A stretch of DNA of 64,000 nt from Arcanobacterium pinnipediorum (GCF_023973165.1 NZ_CP099547.1:930001-994000), one strand, 5' to 3'; shown: positions 25,590-35,385, counted from the first letter of the stretch. Program-made: numbers and translations. Notes: generated by a model from the sequence alone, not told the origin.

Positions 25590-28012
25590 TTAATTCCAAA
25601 CCGGCGATGTAGCGCGGCAAGAGGCCGGGGAGCCCACCAGTTCCATTTCCCTAAAATCGTCATCATTGCAGGAACAAGAAGCATTCGCACCAGCGTGGCA
25701 TCGACGGCAACTATGATCGCCAGTACCACGCCGATTTGCTTAATAGCAACTAATTGTCCAAAGACGAAACCAATAAATACGGCAATAATAATTGCGGCTG
25801 CTGAGGTGATGATTCGCCCAGAGCGCTGCAAACCATGCTCGACCGCCATGTCATTAGATTCTCCAGCATCCCAGTATTCTTTGATCCGGGCAAGTAAGAA
25901 GACCTCATAGTCCATAGCCAGGCCAAAGCCGAATGCTACTGCGGAGGCTACAACAAAAGTCTCAAGCCCATTAGTGCGCGGCAATCCTAGCAAGCCATGA
26001 CTGAATAAGAACTCCGCACCGCCCAGTCCAGCAAGGAGCGACAAACTGTTGATGACAAGGGCTGTTAGTGGAGCTATGAGCGAACCAGTCATAAAGAAGA
26101 GCAAAATGACAACAGCGAGTATGACGACACCAAGTGCGATCGGGGCATCAAATGCGATTGAGGAGGTGAAGTCCACTTGTAGTGCTGCTGCACCGCCAAC
26201 GAAGACATCGAAGTCAGTTTCGAGATCGCGCATATCAGAAACAGCTGAGGTCACATTTGGGCCAACAGGATCTGTTGTATCGACGTCGAAGCCAATAATG
26301 ACACCATCGGCGGTGGCTACTGGTTCGTGGGCGCGGATAACGTGTGGAAGGGCTTGTGCCTGTTCGATGAAGCTGGTGACGCCTTCGAGTGACGTTTGAG
26401 CTAAAACTGTGATTTCGGGAGTGGAAAACTCGGGGAAGTCATCTTCAAGGGTCATAAAGACGTGCTTTTCATCGGAATCATTGGGTAGATAATCGATGAA
26501 ATTCGAGCGCAAATTGAGGGTGAAGATCGGTGAGGCGATGAGAATGAGTAGAGCCGAGGTCGAGATCAGAATCTGCCACGGACGCCGGCGCACCCAATGT
26601 GCCAAGCGAGAAAAAACGCCGTGGTCGGATGCAGAATCGCCAAATCGGATAAACAACGCACGAATAAAACGTGACCGAGAAAGAATCGATGGAGCTACCA
26701 GCTTGCGCCCCGCGATCACGATGAGAGCCGGTACAAGGGTAATCGCGGATGCGACTGCTAACAGAGTTACGATAACGCCTCCGATAGCGATCATGCGTAG
26801 CATTGGCGCATTCATGAACAATAATCCGGCTATCGCCAGCGCAATAGTTAGCGCTGAAAAGGCGACAGTGCGACCAGAGGTCATGATAGTCTTTTCAACG
26901 GCGTGAGCAATATGTTCGCTTAGGTGTGGATCATCGGGATCTGAAGTGCGATGGCTGATTTCCTCGCGGTATCGAGACACGACGAGTAAACCATAATCGA
27001 TGGAGAGGGCTAGACCAATTAAGGTCACGATATTCAAAATGAAGTTATCGACGTTGGTCACAAATGTCAGTGACCACACCGCACCCAGACCTATTGCGAT
27101 CGAAACGAGAGCTGATCCTAAGGGCAATCCAGCTGCGATCGCGCCACCGAAAACAACCACAAGCAAAATGAGTGCAATTGGCAAACCAACCACTTCGCCA
27201 ATAACGAGGTCTTTTTCAGTTTGATCAAGAATCGTATCTTTCGCGAGTGTTCCTGAAAGCGCAGAAACGGTGATAGATTCGTCATGATTGCGTAAGTCGT
27301 TCCCGAATGTATCAGTTGCTTGTTTTACCTCGGCAATAGTATCCGGATAGTGGCCTTTATCGAGAGTGATCACGATGAGGAAGGCGTTATCATGCCGAAA
27401 GGCATCAACAGGGTTTGCTAGTGTCTGGACGTGTTGTGCTGCAGATTTTCGTGCTTCGTCTGCGATGGCTTTCGTAGCTTGCTCGGTTGCTTTCGACGTG
27501 ATTTCGTTGCGAGCTGCCACTTCTGCATCTGGGCCACCAACTGCACGAGCTTGTGCTAGGAGTGGGGCAGATGATTCTAAAGCTTGGCTAACCGCATGGT
27601 CGATCAGTTCTTGGTTTTCTGCGACGGCTTTGGCTAAGGCCATGTCGATGCTCTTAGCGATGTTTTCCTGGAAAGTTTGATCAACGGTGATCGGATCATT
27701 GACACTGTCGATGTGCGCAATATCAGCAATTTCGGTACGGAATCGGGCTAGATCATCAGCTATTTCTGTAGCTTGAGTGTTTTCTACCAGCACGATGACA
27801 TTTTCCCCGCGCGCATCTGGTCCGGTGGCATGGAGCACTTTATCGGACTGTGAACCAGGCACCATCGATTCGGAGGAGGACATTCGCTCGAATAGATTAC
27901 CTTGCCCGAAGCCGATCAGTGCACCGCTTGCGCCCAGGACGCCAACTATTATCCAAAAAACGATGAACGATTTCGGGCGAGCAGGAATCTGATGACTTAA
28001 CCAGTTAAACAT
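25583..28012 (-). CDS. MMPL-family (RND) membrane transporter
   Basis: An 809-residue RND-superfamily protein with the MmpL layout: helix 1 at about residues 15-35, a large extracytoplasmic domain to about 275 (alanine-rich and helical, with SMSSSESMVPGSQSDKVLHA), helices 2-6 to about 430, a second shorter loop, and helices 8-12 to the end. Conserved family segments include ALSIDYGLLVVSRYREE and FGLAMDYEVFLLARIKEYWD, where the aspartates carry the proton relay. Members export lipids or small molecules; the cargo here is unknown. ATG has GAGGGT 0-2 bases upstream. It is convergent with the GNAT gene and divergent from rarA. Confidence 0.9.
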   Translation of the reverse strand: MFNWLSHQIPARPKSFIVFWIIVGVLGASGALIGFGQGNLFERMSSSESMVPGSQSDKVLHATGPDARGENVIVLVENTQATEIADDLARFRTEIADIAHIDSVNDPITVDQTFQENIAKSIDMALAKAVAENQELIDHAVSQALESSAPLLAQARAVGGPDAEVAARNEITSKATEQATKAIADEARKSAAQHVQTLANPVDAFRHDNAFLIVITLDKGHYPDTIAEVKQATDTFGNDLRNHDESITVSALSGTLAKDTILDQTEKDLVIGEVVGLPIALILLVVVFGGAIAAGLPLGSALVSIAIGLGAVWSLTFVTNVDNFILNIVTLIGLALSIDYGLLVVSRYREEISHRTSDPDDPHLSEHIAHAVEKTIMTSGRTVAFSALTIALAIAGLLFMNAPMLRMIAIGGVIVTLLAVASAITLVPALIVIAGRKLVAPSILSRSRFIRALFIRFGDSASDHGVFSRLAHWVRRRPWQILISTSALLILIASPIFTLNLRSNFIDYLPNDSDEKHVFMTLEDDFPEFSTPEITVLAQTSLEGVTSFIEQAQALPHVIRAHEPVATADGVIIGFDVDTTDPVGPNVTSAVSDMRDLETDFDVFVGGAAALQVDFTSSIAFDAPIALGVVILAVVILLFFMTGSLIAPLTALVINSLSLLAGLGGAEFLFSHGLLGLPRTNGLETFVVASAVAFGFGLAMDYEVFLLARIKEYWDAGESNDMAVEHGLQRSGRIITSAAAIIIAVFIGFVFGQLVAIKQIGVVLAIIVAVDATLVRMLLVPAMMTILGKWNWWAPRPLAALHRRFGINH

Positions 28013-28122
28013 ACCCTCATTGTCTCACATATTGATGGACAGTGGTTATGGACATGTGGATTGCGTCATATAGATGAGGTAGTAGGAAGAGGACTCTTGA
28101 GGCTCAAATCCGCTTCTTCACG

Positions 28123-28128
28123 TAAACT
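28123..28128 (+). promoter_or_regulatory. -10 box for a leaderless rarA transcript
   Basis: TAAACT ends 6 bases before the rarA GTG, placing the transcription start on the G. TTGAGG at 28097-28102 is a possible -35 with a long 20-base spacer. The same TAAACT-N6-GTG layout occurs at fmt (46107). Confidence 0.5.
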
Positions 28129-28134
28129 AGAATT

Positions 28135-29463
28135 GTGGATCTTTTTCAAACCTCGCCCTCACGTCCCGAAGTAACGTCGGCGCAACCGCTCGCTGTGCGG
28201 ATGCGTCCGCGCAATCTTGATGAAGTTATTGGGCAAAAGCATTTGCTCGGTGAGGGTCAACCCTTGCGCCGTCTTATCGATTCCGATGCTGCTGGCGCAT
28301 CACATTCGGTGATCTTGTGGGGTCCACCTGGTATCGGAAAGACGACGTTAGCCTATCTTATTGCGAAAAAAGATTCGTGGCGCTTTGTTGAAGTTTCCGC
28401 GGTTTCTGCCGGTGTCCAGCAGGTGCGTACTCATATCGATCATGCGCGAGATGCGTTGTTAGTCCAAGGAGTGCAAACCGTTCTCTTCATCGACGAAGTA
28501 CATCGCTTTTCTAAGTCGCAGCAAGATGCGTTACTACCTGCAGTTGAAAACGGTTGGGTAATTTTAGTAGCCGCAACTACCGAAAACCCCAGTTTTTCGG
28601 TTATTGCCCCGCTGTTATCCCGATCGTTATTATTGACGCTCCAACCGTTGTCTGGCGAGGATATTCGCGTGCTTGTAGAGCGAGCACTGAGCGACGAACG
28701 TGGTTTTGGTGGCCACGTGTCGCTAACTGAAGACGCGATGGCACAGATCATTCGACTAGCTGGTTCCGACGCGCGCCGAGCGCTAACTATTTTGGAAGCA
28801 ACGGCATCAAACGGTCAACGCCACCTGACCCTCGACGACGTCGATCGCGCAACTGACGTGCATACCGTACGTTATGATCGCAACGGAGACCAGCATTATG
28901 ACGTAATTTCAGCCTTTATTAAGTCTATTCGCGGATCAGATGTAGATGCTGCGATCCATTATCTGGCTCGAATGCTTGAAGCTGGTGAAGACCCGAGATT
29001 TATTGCACGTCGATTGATGATTAGCGCCGCCGAAGATATTGGGTTAGCAGATCCATCAGCACTACAAACTGCAACTGCTGCAGCTCAATCGGTTGCGTTA
29101 GTCGGTATGCCTGAAGCGCGCATTATCCTGGCTGAAGCGGTTGTTCATCTTGCTACTGCACCTAAATCTAATCGCGCATATCTAGCCATCAACGCGGCAA
29201 TTGCAGATATTCGTGCAGGTAATACTGGTCCGGTGCCGGTTCACTTACGTGATCAAAGCGTGAGAGCTTCACGCATATCTGCAGCGACTTCAGGAAAGAA
29301 TATCGACTATATCTATCCCCATGACGAGCCTGCTGGGGTAGTGGCCCAACAATACATCCCTGATGAGTTGCGAGATAAACGCTACTACGAGCCATCTACG
29401 CATGGTTACGAGTCGCAAATCACGTCGCGATTGGCGCGAATCAATAAGATTTTAGGTAAGTGA
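28135..29463 (+). CDS. rarA: Replication-associated recombination ATPase RarA
   Basis: RarA (MgsA) is an AAA+ protein that acts at stalled replication forks. It has Walker A GPPGIGKT (residues 63-70), Walker [20 protein letters not shown], the sensor [10 protein letters not shown], and C-terminal MgsA tetramerisation segments ([31 protein letters not shown]). Length is 442 residues. The GTG has no SD but sits exactly where a leaderless transcript would begin. It is followed by rpsD. Confidence 0.94.
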   Translation: MDLFQTSPSRPEVTSAQPLAVRMRPRNLDEVIGQKHLLGEGQPLRRLIDSDAAGASHSVILWGPPGIGKTTLAYLIAKKDSWRFVEVSAVSAGVQQVRTHIDHARDALLVQGVQTVLFIDEVHRFSKSQQDALLPAVENGWVILVAATTENPSFSVIAPLLSRSLLLTLQPLSGEDIRVLVERALSDERGFGGHVSLTEDAMAQIIRLAGSDARRALTILEATASNGQRHLTLDDVDRATDVHTVRYDRNGDQHYDVISAFIKSIRGSDVDAAIHYLARMLEAGEDPRFIARRLMISAAEDIGLADPSALQTATAAAQSVALVGMPEARIILAEAVVHLATAPKSNRAYLAINAAIADIRAGNTGPVPVHLRDQSVRASRISAATSGKNIDYIYPHDEPAGVVAQQYIPDELRDKRYYEPSTHGYESQITSRLARINKILGK

Positions 29464-29486
29464 GCATGCTATCCTAGTCAGGTTGT

Positions 29487-29573
29487 GTTTTGTACAAAAC
29501 CCTGGGGTCTTAGCCAACCATGGTGGCCCCGCTTAGTTTAACTAAGCGCTAATAATCGACAGGAGAAAATATT
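29487..29573 (+). promoter_or_regulatory. Structured leader of rpsD
   Basis: The 110-base gap before rpsD holds a 14-base palindrome (29487-29500, GTTTTGTACAAAAC), a GGGGTC/GGCCCC stem around a CCAACCATGG core (29504-29530), and a 7-bp hairpin GCTTAGT-TTA-ACTAAGC (29531-29547), ahead of the SD at 29561-29565. TATCCT at 29470-29475 is a possible -10. S4 controls its own synthesis through leader RNAs in several phyla; whether this leader does so is inference. Confidence 0.5.
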
Positions 29574-30194
29574 ATGGCAGCAAATCGCTCCCGTAAACTC
29601 GTGCGTCAATCACGTGCACTCGGATTGGCTCTTACACCAAAGGCAGAGCGTTACATGCAACGCCGCCCTTACCGTCCAGGTGAGCATGGTCGTGGCCGTG
29701 TCAAGGAATCTGATTACTCGATTCGTCTAAAGGAAAAGCAGCGTCTGCGCGCCCAGTACGGCATCCGTGAAGCACAGTTGCGTAAGGTTTGGGACGAAGC
29801 CCGTCGTATCGATGGTATGTCCGGTGAGAACCTTGTTGAACTTCTAGAGATGCGCCTTGATGCACTCGTTCTTCGTGCTGGTTTTGCCCGCACAATCTCT
29901 CAAGCACGCCAGGTTGTTGTTCATCGTCACATCCTCGTTGATGGCAAGCTTGTTGATCGTCCTTCGTTCCGCGTCAAGCCTGGTCAAGTTGTTCAGGTTA
30001 AGCCTCGTTCGCAGGCTTCAGCACAGTTCTTGGCTGCAGCTCAAGGTCAGCATGCTTCTGTTCTTCCAGCAGTGCCAGAGTACTTAAAGGTTGAACTAGA
30101 AAAGCTTCGTTTTGAGCTCGTTCGTCGTCCTAAGCGCGCTGAAGTTCCAATCACTTGCGATGTCCAGATGGTCGTCGAATTCTACTCTCGCTGA
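29574..30194 (+). CDS. rpsD: 30S ribosomal protein S4
   Basis: S4 nucleates assembly of the 16S rRNA 5' domain. The N-terminus (AANRSRKLVRQSRALGLAL) and the S4 RNA-binding domain (LEMRLDALVLRAGFARTISQ, with HRHILVDGKLV) are typical. At 206 residues it is full length. The usual N-terminal zinc cysteines are absent, so it is the zinc-free type. ATG has ACAGGAG 8 bases upstream. It is a single-gene unit, away from the alpha operon, ending in a terminator. Confidence 0.97.
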   Translation: MAANRSRKLVRQSRALGLALTPKAERYMQRRPYRPGEHGRGRVKESDYSIRLKEKQRLRAQYGIREAQLRKVWDEARRIDGMSGENLVELLEMRLDALVLRAGFARTISQARQVVVHRHILVDGKLVDRPSFRVKPGQVVQVKPRSQASAQFLAAAQGQHASVLPAVPEYLKVELEKLRFELVRRPKRAEVPITCDVQMVVEFYSR

Positions 30195-30209
30195 TTAGCA
30201 TCTTTATTG

Positions 30210-30240
30210 AGCGCGCCGTGGTTTACCATGGCGCGCTTTT
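30210..30240 (+). terminator. Intrinsic terminator of rpsD
   Basis: A 12-bp GC-rich stem (30210-30221 and 30226-30237, one G-U pair, loop TTTA) runs into TTTT. It lies 16 bases after the rpsD stop. Confidence 0.9.
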
Positions 30241-30355
30241 ATATCGTGCACACCACCACATGCCTAAGTCTGTCAGAGTTTAGCTCCTCCAGCTAGACTA
30301 AATAATAGTATTGTCGCATCGTCGAGCGGCATCGTCGTTTTAAAGGAATAACATC

Positions 30356-33025
30356 ATGCGCACTGCCGAGATTCGTAAGCGTTGGTTGGACTATTTCGCA
30401 AAACATGACCACCATATTGCTGAGTCTGTTTCGCTTATCTCTCCAGATCCGTCAATCTTATTTACGATTGCCGGAATGGTCCCATTCACGCCCTATATTA
30501 TCGGTACGGAAAAGTCGCCCTACCCGCGAATCGCTTCGGTGCAAAAATGTATTCGTACCAACGATATTGATAACGTCGGGCGCACCACGCGGCACGGGAC
30601 ATTCTTCCAAATGTGTGGCAACTTTTCGTTCGGTGATTACTTTAAAGAAGGCGCACTCGATTTAGCGTTTGGTTTGTTGACTTCGTCGATTGATGACGGC
30701 GGATATGGCCTAGATAAAAATCGACTGTGGGTAACTATCTGGGATCAAGATGATGTTTCCTACCAACATCTGACCAAAGTTATCGGACTTGATCCACAAC
30801 ACATAGTCAGGCTCACGCGCGAAGAAATTTTCTGGTCTACCGGTCAGCCGGGACCTGCTGGTCCGTGTGCTGAGATCCATTATGACCGCGGCCCAGAGTT
30901 CGGACCGGAAGCAGTTGGCGGAACCGTCGATCCGGGCGGGGATCGCTATCTTGAGATCTGGAACCTCGTTTTTGACCAATACCTTCGTGGTGAAGGTCAA
31001 GGGAAGAATTTCCCGCTTCTAAACGAATTAGACCAAACCGCAATCGATACCGGAGCAGGTTTAGAGCGTATTGCCTACTTGCTTCAAGGTAAGAACAATA
31101 TGTATGAAACCGATGAGGTTTATCCAGTGATCCAGGCAGTTGAGCGAATCACTGGAAAGACATACGGCCGCAACGAAGATGACGATGTGCTTATGCGAGT
31201 GATAGCAGATCATGTGCGCTCATCGATGATGCTCATTGCCGATGGTGTTCTTCCAGGTAATGACGGGCGCGGTTATGTATTGCGCCGGCTCATTCGTCGT
31301 GCTGTACGTTCAGTGCGGTTGCTTGGCTATGGCGAGCTTGCTTATCCTGAGCTACTTCCGGTGACTAAAGATGCTATGAAGGAGTCATACCCGGTTCTGG
31401 AGGAAAACTTCGATAAGATTTCCAAGATTGCGTATGCCGAAGAACAAGCCTTCCGACGCACCTTAACTGCTGGTACTCAGATTTTCGAACAGGCTGCTAC
31501 TGAGGCGATTTCGGCTGGTTCCCAGTTGCCGGGCGATGCGGCGTTTACGTTGCATGATACTTACGGTTTCCCTATTGATCTGACGCTGGAGATGGCGGCA
31601 GAAAAGGGCATAACTGTTGACGAGTTGGGTTTCCGTCAACTTATGCAAGAACAAAAAGACCGCGCACGTGCAGATGCACAGGCGAAGAAGACCGGTCACG
31701 TTGATGCGACCGTTTACCATGAGATTCAAAGTGTGGGCGGTGATACCCATTTCTTGGGATACACTGACTATAACGCAGATGGCAAAGTTGTTGGCTTACT
31801 ACAAGAGGGCGCCTCGGTTCCGGCCGCGCAAGCACCGGCCCAAATCGATATCGTGCTCGATCAAACTCCGTTCTGGGCAGAACAAGGTGGACAACTTCCA
31901 GATCATGGAACCATCAGTGTTGCTGGCGGTGGCATCGTTACAATTACCGATGTGCAAATGCCAGTCAAAGGACTTTTCGTCCATCGCGGTACCCTCACTG
32001 AAGGAAGTATAGCGCTTGGCGATAGCGTGTATTCTGCTATCGATGTTGAGCGACGTGAGCAGATTGCGCGCGCACACACTGCTACCCACATGGTTCATAA
32101 AGCCTTACATGAATTCCTCGGCCAGCAGGCAACTCAGGCGGGTTCGGAAAACTCACCATCTCGGTTGCGTTTTGATTTCCGCCATGGTGAACAGATTCCA
32201 ACGTCTGTTATGCGAGATATTGAATCGCGCGTCAATGAGCGTCTCCAAGAAAATCTTGCGGTAACAGACCAAATAATGAGTCTTGAAGAAGCTAAGGCTA
32301 GTGGCGCAATGGCGCTCTTTGGTGAAAAATACGGTACAAATGTCCGCGTTGTTTCTATCGGTGGAGACTGGTCGCGCGAGCTGTGCGCCGGTACCCATGT
32401 TAAAACATCTGGCGCACTTGGATTGGTCAGCGTTCTCGGTGAATCTTCTATTGGTTCGGGCGTGCGTCGAATTGAAGCATTGGTCGGAGCTGGGGCTTAT
32501 GCGGCCGGTGCTCGGGAGCGTGCTTTGCTATCGCAACTATCTACACTGACCCATGTACGCACTGAAGAATTACCTGAGCATATTGATAACCTGCTAGCGC
32601 GGTTGAAGCAAGCAGATAAAGAAATTGCTGCATTGCGCAAAGAGAAGATGCTATCGAAGATGGCTGATGTTGCCGCACAGCGTCAAGATATTGATGGAGT
32701 CTCGATCGTTACATACGATCTGGGTGAAGTAGCATCGGCAGACGATGTGCGACTTGCGGTGATGGATGTGCGCGAACGGCTTGGCAACACGCCAGCTGTG
32801 GTTGCGCTAACCGGCACGGCAAAGGATCGTCCAACTATCGTTATTGCAACGAATGAGGCCGCACGTGAGCGCGGTATTAAGGCTGGCGCACTTGTTTCAA
32901 TTGCAGCCAAAATTCTTGGCGGAGGTGGCGGCGGCAAGCCTGACATCGCTCAAGGTGGCGGCACAGATACATCGCAGATTCCAACTGCGCTCGAAGCTGT
33001 TCGTTCTGCACTAACCTTAAAGTGA
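30356..33025 (+). CDS. alaS: Alanine--tRNA ligase
   Basis: AlaRS charges and proofreads tRNA-Ala. The class II core begins EIRKRWLDYFAKHDH and contains GNFSFGDYFKEGA. The editing domain has HTATHMVHKALHEFLG and CAGTHVKTSG, which supply the zinc ligands, and the C-terminal DHHA1 domain ends with GGGGGGKPDIAQGGG. Length is 889 residues, as usual. ATG has AAGGAA 7 bases upstream. It heads the alaS-ruvX-mltG-aro cluster, an order shared with other actinobacteria. Confidence 0.97.
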   Translation: MRTAEIRKRWLDYFAKHDHHIAESVSLISPDPSILFTIAGMVPFTPYIIGTEKSPYPRIASVQKCIRTNDIDNVGRTTRHGTFFQMCGNFSFGDYFKEGALDLAFGLLTSSIDDGGYGLDKNRLWVTIWDQDDVSYQHLTKVIGLDPQHIVRLTREEIFWSTGQPGPAGPCAEIHYDRGPEFGPEAVGGTVDPGGDRYLEIWNLVFDQYLRGEGQGKNFPLLNELDQTAIDTGAGLERIAYLLQGKNNMYETDEVYPVIQAVERITGKTYGRNEDDDVLMRVIADHVRSSMMLIADGVLPGNDGRGYVLRRLIRRAVRSVRLLGYGELAYPELLPVTKDAMKESYPVLEENFDKISKIAYAEEQAFRRTLTAGTQIFEQAATEAISAGSQLPGDAAFTLHDTYGFPIDLTLEMAAEKGITVDELGFRQLMQEQKDRARADAQAKKTGHVDATVYHEIQSVGGDTHFLGYTDYNADGKVVGLLQEGASVPAAQAPAQIDIVLDQTPFWAEQGGQLPDHGTISVAGGGIVTITDVQMPVKGLFVHRGTLTEGSIALGDSVYSAIDVERREQIARAHTATHMVHKALHEFLGQQATQAGSENSPSRLRFDFRHGEQIPTSVMRDIESRVNERLQENLAVTDQIMSLEEAKASGAMALFGEKYGTNVRVVSIGGDWSRELCAGTHVKTSGALGLVSVLGESSIGSGVRRIEALVGAGAYAAGARERALLSQLSTLTHVRTEELPEHIDNLLARLKQADKEIAALRKEKMLSKMADVAAQRQDIDGVSIVTYDLGEVASADDVRLAVMDVRERLGNTPAVVALTGTAKDRPTIVIATNEAARERGIKAGALVSIAAKILGGGGGGKPDIAQGGGTDTSQIPTALEAVRSALTLK

Positions 33026-33044
33026 ACGCATAGGCGAGTTGTCA

Positions 33045-33506
33045 ATGCGCCAAGGAGTACGCATAGCAGTTGACGTTGGTCAGGTACGCGTCGGAATCGC
33101 ACGTAGCGATTCCGACGGTATTCTTGCGATGCCAGTAGGTACGTATCAACGCGGTAAGAATGATTTTAGTGCCGTTCGTGAACTCATTGATACCCATCAG
33201 GTGCTCGAAATTATTGTAGGATTGCCTCGCAATATGGATGGCTCTGAAGGCAAATCAGCTTCTGAGGCGCGCCGATGGGCGCGACGTATTGCGCGCAAAG
33301 TTGCTCCGATACCGGTGCGAATGGTCGATGAACGGCTTTCAACAGTGAGCGCACATCAACTACTTCATGAAGCTGGACGAAAAGAAATTACGCATCGCAG
33401 TGTCATTGATCAGGTTGCAGCAGGTATCATTTTAGAAAGTGCTTTGGCTCAAGAACGCACGACGGGATCTCCTCCTGGAGAACTCATTTCGGTACAGGAG
33501 AACTAA
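33045..33506 (+). CDS. ruvX: Putative Holliday junction resolvase RuvX (YqgF)
   Basis: An RNase H-fold protein with IAVDVGQVRVGIARSD at the N-terminus, IIVGLPRNMDGSEG in the middle and VDERLSTVSA followed by a late DQVAAGIIL segment, which together supply the acidic catalytic residues. RuvX/YqgF acts in Holliday junction resolution or 16S rRNA 5'-end processing. ATG 33045 is preferred over TTG 33039 because GGCGAG lies at 33033-33038. It ends at the base before the mltG GTG. Length is 153 residues. Confidence 0.92.
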   Translation: MRQGVRIAVDVGQVRVGIARSDSDGILAMPVGTYQRGKNDFSAVRELIDTHQVLEIIVGLPRNMDGSEGKSASEARRWARRIARKVAPIPVRMVDERLSTVSAHQLLHEAGRKEITHRSVIDQVAAGIILESALAQERTTGSPPGELISVQEN

Positions 33507-34631
33507 GTGTCTGAAGTCTTTACAACAATGGATAACAAGCGCGCGCGAAGTGCAGCGGCTCGACGTGCCTATCGGCGTAAGCGTCGGATACGTAGTGCTG
33601 TGGCGCTGTTTATTACGTGTGTAGTTGTTGTTGCGGCTACAGTAGTCGCTCTACCTTACGTTAAAAGCGCTATAGATTCACGATCGATAACCGATTATGA
33701 AGGTCCAGGTTCTGGTGAAGTCTTGGTTGAGATTCCACAAGGAGCGACCGGGAGTGCCATGGCTGAAATTTTGGCCAAAGCCGATGTGGTAGCCTCTCCA
33801 GCAGCTTTTGTTCAAGCCTTTACTTCTGACCCGCGATCCGGATCGATTCAGCCCGGCGCATACAGATTAAAGATGAAAATGTCGGGTCAGGGCGCAGTCT
33901 CGGCACTACTTGACCCCGCCAGTAAAGCCGAAGTGACAATCACTATCCCAGAAGGCTTTGCCAAGGCACAAATTGCAGAACGGGTAGCTAACGTGATGGA
34001 AGTCCCGTTGGCAGATGTATCTGCGATACTCGATGATCCCCAAGCCCTGGGACTACCAGAGCAAGCCAACGGTAACGCCGAAGGCTGGCTCGCACCGGCT
34101 ACCTATACGATTCAGCCAGATTCTACCGTTAAAGACGTGCTATCGAGCATGGTTGCAAAGCGTATTGAAGGCTTGGAAAAGATTAATCTTCCGAAAGATC
34201 GTTGGCAGCGCACGCTTATTGTCGGTTCCATAGTTGAACGTGAAGTCAATTGGCCAGACCATTACGGTAAAGTTGCCCGAGTTATCGAAAATCGGTTAAC
34301 AAATACCGATCAAGTTGGTGGAAAACTACAGATGGATTCCACCACAATGTATGGTGTTGGCAAGTTTGGTGGAATCCCCACTGAAGCCGAATTGCAAAAT
34401 GATAATCCGTACAATACCTATCTGCATGCAGGACTGCCACCTTATCCTATTTCTAATCCAAGCTTAGAAGTCATTGAAGCTACAGCGAATCCGCCTGCTG
34501 GCGATTGGCTCTTCTTCGTCACTGTCAATCTAGACACCGGTGAGACCCTCTTTTCGTCAAACCTCGATGATCATTCGAAGAACGTTGAGATTTTGCGCCA
34601 ATGGTATGCAGAAAACGAAAAGAATAAGTGA
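33507..34631 (+). CDS. mltG: Endolytic murein transglycosylase MltG
   Basis: MltG cuts nascent glycan strands at the membrane and sets strand length. A basic cytoplasmic start (KRARSAAARRAYRRKRRIR) precedes one membrane helix near residues 31-53. The extracytoplasmic YceG domain includes GWLAPATY, the catalytic Glu at about residue 244 in IVEREVNW, LQMDSTTMYG and PYNTYLHAGLPPYPI. Length is 374 residues. GTG starts directly after the ruvX stop, with CAGGAG 6 bases upstream. Confidence 0.95.
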   Translation: MSEVFTTMDNKRARSAAARRAYRRKRRIRSAVALFITCVVVVAATVVALPYVKSAIDSRSITDYEGPGSGEVLVEIPQGATGSAMAEILAKADVVASPAAFVQAFTSDPRSGSIQPGAYRLKMKMSGQGAVSALLDPASKAEVTITIPEGFAKAQIAERVANVMEVPLADVSAILDDPQALGLPEQANGNAEGWLAPATYTIQPDSTVKDVLSSMVAKRIEGLEKINLPKDRWQRTLIVGSIVEREVNWPDHYGKVARVIENRLTNTDQVGGKLQMDSTTMYGVGKFGGIPTEAELQNDNPYNTYLHAGLPPYPISNPSLEVIEATANPPAGDWLFFVTVNLDTGETLFSSNLDDHSKNVEILRQWYAENEKNK

Positions 34632-34640
34632 ATAAGCACC

Positions 34641-35360
34641 GTGAGACAACATGCCATTTTTGGAACCAATACACACCATTTATTGGTCTCACAGTTTTTA
34701 GATAACGCCTATCACGTGCACGAAGATCACCGCGATGAGCTATTGTCTGATGGCGATATCGACGCATATTGGTTCTTCACATCTCATCTGCCCTTAGGTG
34801 CAGTAAACCTCGGGGATGGGATGGCAAAGCTGATTGGATCGTGCGATATTGTAGTTCGCCAAGTAACTGGTGCGACGTCGATGCTTGTGGGGTTTGCTGT
34901 AGCCTCGCGAGCCTTATCTGGAGTGCTTCGTGAGGTAGATGCTTCCCCGGATCGGATCGTTATCCTTGGGGGGCGGTTTTTTGCCTCGCATGCGATAGCA
35001 AGTGCCGTTGAGTTGGGTGCATCTGATATCGTTATCGTCAGTGATCCGGTAGGTGGTCCGGGGACTGCTCTGGCAGCGGCACATAATATGGGTGTCCATG
35101 TCTCTCAGGTGAGCCCGGAAAAATACCGTGGCGCTCAAGACGCGCTCGTAGTAGATACAGATCCTGATATTTATCAGCGCGTTAAGACCTCGTTGAATCC
35201 CGATATGTTGCCTATTCGCACATATTGGCCGGCCACCCCCGCCGAATTATCGAACGAATTTTGGGTGCGCTACCTGCGTGAACTCCTGCTAGTTGCCACT
35301 GGCCGCGATCTACCCTTTTCCCAGATAGCGAGCGTTGTGGATAAGTTTTTCACTCGCTAA
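34641..35360 (+). CDS. Degenerate shikimate dehydrogenase-like protein
   Basis: Position between mltG and the prepilin peptidase gene is where aroE lies in related genomes, and faint AroE features remain: FGTNTHHLLVSQF at the SLSPxxHN site, GSCDIVVRQVTGATSMLVGF at the GAVNTVV...GYNTD site, and a Rossmann-like VILGGRFFASHAIASAVELGA. The catalytic Lys of NVTxPxK, the Asp/Asn substrate residues and a regular GxGGxA loop are not present. At 239 residues it is about 30 shorter than AroE. The frame is intact, so it is either decayed in function or has another role. The GTG has no strong SD. A true AroE would have to be encoded elsewhere. Confidence 0.65.
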   Translation: MRQHAIFGTNTHHLLVSQFLDNAYHVHEDHRDELLSDGDIDAYWFFTSHLPLGAVNLGDGMAKLIGSCDIVVRQVTGATSMLVGFAVASRALSGVLREVDASPDRIVILGGRFFASHAIASAVELGASDIVIVSDPVGGPGTALAAAHNMGVHVSQVSPEKYRGAQDALVVDTDPDIYQRVKTSLNPDMLPIRTYWPATPAELSNEFWVRYLRELLLVATGRDLPFSQIASVVDKFFTR

Positions 35361-35371
35361 AGTATTCTTTT

Positions 35372-35377
35372 TAGAAT
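35372..35377 (+). promoter_or_regulatory. Candidate -10 box before the prepilin peptidase gene
   Basis: TAGAAT ends 8 bases before an ATG with no SD, so transcription would begin 1-2 bases upstream of the start codon. It would give the pilD-aroC-aroKB part of the cluster its own promoter. Confidence 0.4.
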
Positions 35378-35385
35378 CTGTTGGT

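Noticed and set aside
34641..35360. Annotation as functional AroE
   Set aside because: The catalytic Lys and substrate Asp/Asn positions are not conserved, so only a degenerate relative is supported.
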